A stretch of 7,933 nucleotides of DNA from positions 1 through 7,933 of the forward strand of contig JAICKM010000304.1 in NCBI GenBank assembly GCA_025927935.1, written 5' to 3'. The notes beneath the pieces were generated by a model. It had not been told where the DNA came from and did no database searches. It worked only from the letters and a program-made list of their open reading frames with translations. This document shows, one piece after another, positions 4,692-7,933 of the stretch. Origin of the DNA: Chloroflexia bacterium (GTDB lineage: Bacteria; Chloroflexota; Chloroflexia; QHBQ01; JADMIH01). The translations under genes and the position numbers were made by a program. The stretch's first letter is position 1. Each line of letters begins with the position of its first letter.

Positions 4692-5980
4692 CACCCGGCA
4701 TTCGGCGCCAGGGCGACGGGCGCGGCTACATACGGCACCGTCTGCGGCCCTTCGGGCAAGACCGCGATGCGCGCATTGGGGCCGAAACGCTGCAACAGTT
4801 CGCCCAGGGCCGCCTCGATGTTGCTGATCGGGGTCAGCATGGCCCGGCGCACGGTGTCGGGATCGAGCGACGAGTACAGATAGACCTGTGCCTTGCGCTG
4901 CACCAGCGCCTGCGTTTGCGCTTCCCACTGGTCATACAGGGCGAAGCCCGGCGCCTCGATCAGCGTCAACAACTCATCGGGCGTGGGCCGCATTTGCAGC
5001 AACTGTTTGAAGTTGCCATGATCGGGGATGCCGTCGCTGCACTCGGCGGCGGCCACGATGGCCCCGCCAGGCCGCACAATGCGCGCCGCTGCGCTCATGC
5101 CTTTCACTGCCTGGTACAGATTCTGGTCCAACGGATAGCCGCTGTTGGTGGTAATCACGATATCGAAGGGCGCATCTACAGGCCGCGTTGCGTGCTCGGC
5201 CACGAAGCGGCAGCCGGCTTCATGCGCGGTGATGTAGTGCCCGGCCCAGACGGCCGTGATCTGCCGCCGGTTGTTGAGCGCCACGTTGACCATGAATTCC
5301 GGCGGCGCCAGCGCGACGGCCTCGCGGATTTCGCCCTGCACCGGGTTGCCCGCCAGGCGGCCCCAGGTGGAGTCTGGGTGCCCGATCATCGTGGCGTTAT
5401 GCAGGTGCATGATCGTCTGAATCCCGGCCAGCGCCGGCACGATTCCCTTCGGGCCGCCGCTGAAGCCGGCGAAAAAATGCGGCTCGATGAAGCCGGTGGC
5501 AATGCGCACATCGGCGGCCAGGTATTCCCGGTTGATCCAGATCTCGCCGCCATAGCTCGTCCGGCCCAGGTAGCGCAACGCCGCCTCGTCAAAACCGTCG
5601 TGGTTGACGACGCGCACGGTCTCTACGATCTCGGCCCCCAGCATCTGCGTCAGCTCCTCGCGGGTATTGGCGCGATGCGAACCGGTGCCGTTGAGGATCA
5701 CGAAATTTTCGCGCGGCACATGCGCGAGTTCCGCCAGGATCCAGGGTACCAGTCGCTCGCTGGGCGAGGGGCGTGTGATGTCCGCAATGACGATCGCCAC
5801 ACGATCCGTGGCGGCGACAAGATCCCGTAACGGCGGCGTGCCGATGGGCGCGCGAACCGCGTCCGTAAAGGCGGCCTGTTCATGTGGCAGGCCGGGTAGC
5901 TCCTCCGGCATGATTACCGTCGCGGAGTTGGGTACCTCAATCGGGAGACGGCCCCGTCCATATGCCAATTGTACCTGCAT
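4691..5980 (-). CDS. larA: LarA-family nickel-pincer racemase/epimerase (DUF2088)
   Basis: The protein has 429 residues, the usual LarA length. LarA enzymes invert the hydroxyl-bearing carbon of alpha-hydroxyacids using a nickel-pincer nucleotide bound covalently to a lysine. The key residues are all present at the right spacing: His102 in GTGSHR, His168 and Lys178 in FIEPHFFAGFSGGPKG (164-179), and His194 in IMHLH (190-194). They match His108, His174, Lys184 and His200 of the Lactiplantibacillus enzyme with a constant offset of six. DITRPSPSERLVPWILAEL (67-85) and LYQAVKG (288-294) are further family stretches. The substrate need not be lactate: the superfamily includes other hydroxyacid racemases and sugar-acid epimerases, and the sugar-transport operon favours the latter. 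The start at 5980 has AGGAGG four bases upstream. It lies 15 bases after the YjfF-like gene and overlaps the thioredoxin gene. Cofactor genes larB, larC and larE are not in the window. Confidence 0.92.
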   Translation of the reverse strand: MQVQLAYGRGRLPIEVPNSATVIMPEELPGLPHEQAAFTDAVRAPIGTPPLRDLVAATDRVAIVIADITRPSPSERLVPWILAELAHVPRENFVILNGTGSHRANTREELTQMLGAEIVETVRVVNHDGFDEAALRYLGRTSYGGEIWINREYLAADVRIATGFIEPHFFAGFSGGPKGIVPALAGIQTIMHLHNATMIGHPDSTWGRLAGNPVQGEIREAVALAPPEFMVNVALNNRRQITAVWAGHYITAHEAGCRFVAEHATRPVDAPFDIVITTNSGYPLDQNLYQAVKGMSAAARIVRPGGAIVAAAECSDGIPDHGNFKQLLQMRPTPDELLTLIEAPGFALYDQWEAQTQALVQRKAQVYLYSSLDPDTVRRAMLTPISNIEAALGELLQRFGPNARIAVLPEGPQTVPYVAAPVALAPNAG

Positions 5981-5995
5981 GGTGCCTCCTGCCGG

Positions 5996-7000
5996 CTAGC
6001 TTGCCCGGCGATGCATGAGCCGGTTCTGGAGCAGGACGACGACGAGGAGGAACGCGCCACGAATGACCGATTGCCAGAAGACACTCAAGCTGATCATCCC
6101 CTGCCCGTTCTCGAAGTTCAAGATGTTGAAGATCAGGCCGAGCAGCAAGGTGCCCGCCAGCGTCGCGCCCACCGTACCCATGCCCCCGGTCAGCAGCGTG
6201 CCGCCGACTACGACCGCGGCGATGGTGGACAATTCCCAGCCGACCCCCTCGGCCGGCTGCCCGGCCCCGAACTGCGCAGCAAGAATCACGCCCGCCAGCC
6301 CGGCCAGCGCGCCGCTAAGTGTATAAACGGCGATCTTGATGCGATCCACCGGCAGCCCCATCAGCCGCGCCGCCTCTTCGTTGCCTCCCACGGCCAGAAT
6401 GTGGCGCCCGTAAGCCGAATGATTGAGCACAACCGCGCCGATCAGGTAGGCCACGATCATAATCACGGCGGGGACCGGCAACCCCAGGAAGTCACCCTGG
6501 CCCAGGTAGGTGAAGCCGCTGTCGGTGGCGACCCCGACCGAGGTGTTGTTGCCGAATATCAGCGCGAGCCCCCGCGCGGCAAGCAGCATGGCGAGGGTCA
6601 CGATAAAGGGCAGCATGTTTAACCGCGCGATAATCACCCCGCTGAGGAACCCGACCAGCGTCCCGGCCAGGACGCCTGCCGCCGTGGCAGGGAGCAGGCC
6701 GGCCGGGCTGACCAGTGCGGCCACCACGCTGCCGAGCGCAGCCACCGCGCCGACCGAGAGGTCGATGCCGCCCGTGATGATCACAAAGGTCATGCCCAGC
6801 GCGATCAACCCGAACATCGAATTGTAGCGCAGCAGCGTCGAAATGTTATAAGTGGAGAGGAAATTGTCGTAGCGCAACGTCCCGAACAGGACCAGCAGGA
6901 CCAGGGCGACGAGCACGCCCTGCCGTTGCAGGATGCTGGTGGCCCGCGCCAGCGCGGGAGAAGGCGTGCGACCGGGCGCCTCTGTCTCTACCGTAGCCAT
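5996..7000 (-). CDS. yjfF: Sugar ABC transporter permease, YjfF-like (ribose/galactofuranose type, BPD_transp_2)
   Basis: An integral membrane subunit of a CUT2-type sugar importer, 334 residues. The N-terminal 25 or so residues are polar, followed by about eight to ten hydrophobic segments. The hallmark GMTFVIITGGIDLSVGAVAA lies at 69-88, and the cytoplasmic loop contacting the ATPase is GGNEEAARLMGLPVDRIKI (205-223). The C-terminal portion GVGWELSTIAAVVVGGTLLTGG (252-273) followed by FNILNF (291-296) resembles E. coli YjfF from memory more than RbsC. The ATG at 7000 has GGAGGA 11-16 bases upstream. It follows the YtfT-like permease after 19 bases and precedes the LarA homologue by 15, so the three form one operon. 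The two permeases probably form a heterodimer, as in the YtfQ-YtfR-YtfT-YjfF galactofuranose system. The actual sugar cannot be read from sequence. Confidence 0.93.
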   Translation of the reverse strand: MATVETEAPGRTPSPALARATSILQRQGVLVALVLLVLFGTLRYDNFLSTYNISTLLRYNSMFGLIALGMTFVIITGGIDLSVGAVAALGSVVAALVSPAGLLPATAAGVLAGTLVGFLSGVIIARLNMLPFIVTLAMLLAARGLALIFGNNTSVGVATDSGFTYLGQGDFLGLPVPAVIMIVAYLIGAVVLNHSAYGRHILAVGGNEEAARLMGLPVDRIKIAVYTLSGALAGLAGVILAAQFGAGQPAEGVGWELSTIAAVVVGGTLLTGGMGTVGATLAGTLLLGLIFNILNFENGQGMISLSVFWQSVIRGAFLLVVVLLQNRLMHRRAS

Positions 7001-7019
7001 GAGCGGTGGTCTCCTCCCT

Positions 7020-7933
7020 TTAGACCAGGCGCGGGCGCTGGATGTAGACCGCGGCCAGAATAATGCCCGCTTTGACCACCAATGCGGCCGCGTCGGGGAT
7101 GCCGTGGGCGAGCAGGGTATAGCGGATCAGTTGCATGATCAACGCGCCGATTAGCGTGCCGATGATGCTGGCCCGGCCCCCGGTGAGCGGCGTGCCGCCC
7201 ACGGCCACGGCGGCAATCGCGTCGAGTTCCATCCCCTGCCCAACATTGTTAGCATCGGACGATGAGTTAATAGCGATCACGATCAGCCCGGCGATGCCCG
7301 AGAGCAGCCCGCTGATTGCGTAGACGGCCAGCTTGATACGACGCACCGGCACCCCGGCCAGGCGGGCGGCGCCTTCATTTCCGCCGACGGCTAGCACATA
7401 GCGCCCGAAAGTGGTCGCCCGCATGGCCCAGGCCGCGAGCGCGACGATCACCAGCATCAGGATCACCTGGAAAGGGATGCCCATTGGGCGGCCCATGCCG
7501 ATGAACTGGAAGGCGGGGTTCTGGAAGGTCTGCAGATTGCCGTTGGTTAGCACTTGCGCGATCCCGCGCCCGGCGATGAACAATACGAGCGTGGCGATAA
7601 TCGGCTGGATACGGAAATTGGCCACCAGGCTGCCGTTGAACAGCCCAAACAGGCCCGCCACCAGTACCGGCACCACGTAGGCCAGCGGGATGCCGACCGC
7701 TGGATTGTTCAGCGGAGGAATCGAGCTATTGAAAATAAGTGGCGCCAGGGCACCGGCAATCGCCATCAGCGCCCCGACCGAGAGGTCAATCCCGCCGGTC
7801 GCGATCACCAGCGTCATGCCGGCGGCGACGATGACGATGGTGGCGACCTGGGTCAGGTTCACGTTGACGGTGAACGGGTTGAGGAAATTCGGCGTGAAGA
7901 CGACATTGTAGACGATGAGCGCCAGCAGGGCCA
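7020..7933 (-). CDS. ytfT: Sugar ABC transporter permease, YtfT-like (5' end off the right edge)
   Basis: The frame is open to the right edge, with 303 residues visible. The stretch before the GTG at 7862 also reads as membrane protein (ALLALIVYNVVFTPNFLNPF), so that GTG is internal and the true start lies outside. Family marks, counted from that GTG, are GMTLVIATGGIDLSVGALMA (15-34), IQPIIATLVLFIAGRGIAQVL (85-105), the ATPase-contact loop GGNEGAARLAGVPVRRIKL (160-178), and SSDANNVGQGMELDAIAAVAVGG (201-223). The DANN-then-ELDAI signature and the IQP segment resemble E. coli YtfT as I recall it. The order YtfT-like then YjfF-like matches the enteric ytfQRT-yjfF operon, so a YtfR-type ATPase and a YtfQ-type binding protein are expected upstream. 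The stop is TAA, 19 bases before the next start. Confidence 0.93.
   Translation of the reverse strand, partial: ALLALIVYNVVFTPNFLNPFTVNVNLTQVATIVIVAAGMTLVIATGGIDLSVGALMAIAGALAPLIFNSSIPPLNNPAVGIPLAYVVPVLVAGLFGLFNGSLVANFRIQPIIATLVLFIAGRGIAQVLTNGNLQTFQNPAFQFIGMGRPMGIPFQVILMLVIVALAAWAMRATTFGRYVLAVGGNEGAARLAGVPVRRIKLAVYAISGLLSGIAGLIVIAINSSSDANNVGQGMELDAIAAVAVGGTPLTGGRASIIGTLIGALIMQLIRYTLLAHGIPDAAALVVKAGIILAAVYIQRPRLV

Noticed and set aside
4692..4928. Upstream extension of the TlpA-like gene to an earlier start
   Set aside because: The added 79 residues lie wholly within larA and would bury the lipoprotein signal peptide. The ATG at 4691 begins exactly at a proper signal sequence.
4598..5830. A 410-residue open frame on the plus strand
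   Set aside because: It runs antisense to larA, which has intact catalytic motifs. The translation is rich in Arg, Gly, His and Gln with no domain character, as expected from the complement of GC-rich coding DNA.
5969..6622. A 217-residue plus-strand frame opposite the YjfF-like permease
   Set aside because: It is a polar, Gln/His-rich mirror of a hydrophobic membrane protein, a common artefact.
5996..7933. Tandem gene duplication giving the two permeases
   Set aside because: They share family motifs, but each resembles a different partner (YtfT or YjfF), so they look like an old heterodimer pair rather than a recent duplication.
1..7933. CRISPR arrays, tRNA or rRNA genes, insertion sequences, phage genes
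   Set aside because: No regularly spaced repeats, cloverleaf-like sequences, transposase motifs or terminal inverted repeats were seen.

Overview
The window is a GC-rich bacterial segment in which every gene I can support is transcribed from the minus strand. Two features suggest Chloroflexota: Pro/Thr-rich linkers and tails on secreted proteins, and a carbohydrate-acid gene set of ABC transporter, LarA homologue and uronate isomerase. This is an inference from protein style, as no rRNA or marker gene is present. No tRNA, rRNA, CRISPR array, insertion sequence or integrase was found.

In transcription order (right to left), the window opens inside a probable sugar operon. It holds a YtfT-like ABC permease cut by the right edge (7020-7933), a YjfF-like ABC permease (5996-7000), a LarA-family protein with the nickel-pincer catalytic residues conserved (4691-5980), and a TlpA/ResA-like thioredoxin lipoprotein (4083-4691). 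The first three genes are 15-19 bases apart. The last two overlap by one base (TGATG), so translation is probably coupled. The ATPase and the sugar-binding protein presumably lie beyond the right edge.

After a 256-base gap comes a cytoplasmic clan GH-A (GH1-like) glycosidase (2672-3826). A 225-base gap follows, rich in inverted repeats, with an ECF-type promoter candidate pointing left and a consensus TATAAT pointing right. Next is an ECF sigma factor gene with a TTG start (1883-2446), which overlaps by four bases a single-pass membrane protein (855-1886) that is probably its anti-sigma factor. A 304-base gap then carries a probable promoter and a TGATACA direct repeat upstream of uxaC (glucuronate isomerase, 1-550), whose 3' end lies off the left edge.

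A plausible reading is a sugar and sugar-acid utilisation locus: uptake of a furanose-type or related sugar, glycoside cleavage in the cytoplasm, alpha-hydroxyacid epimerisation by the LarA homologue, and uronate isomerisation by UxaC. An envelope-signal sigma/anti-sigma pair sits among these genes. The two most interesting points are the LarA homologue inside a sugar-transport operon, coupled to an extracytoplasmic thioredoxin, and the nested inverted repeats between the glycosidase and sigma genes, which could form a compact plus-strand RNA.
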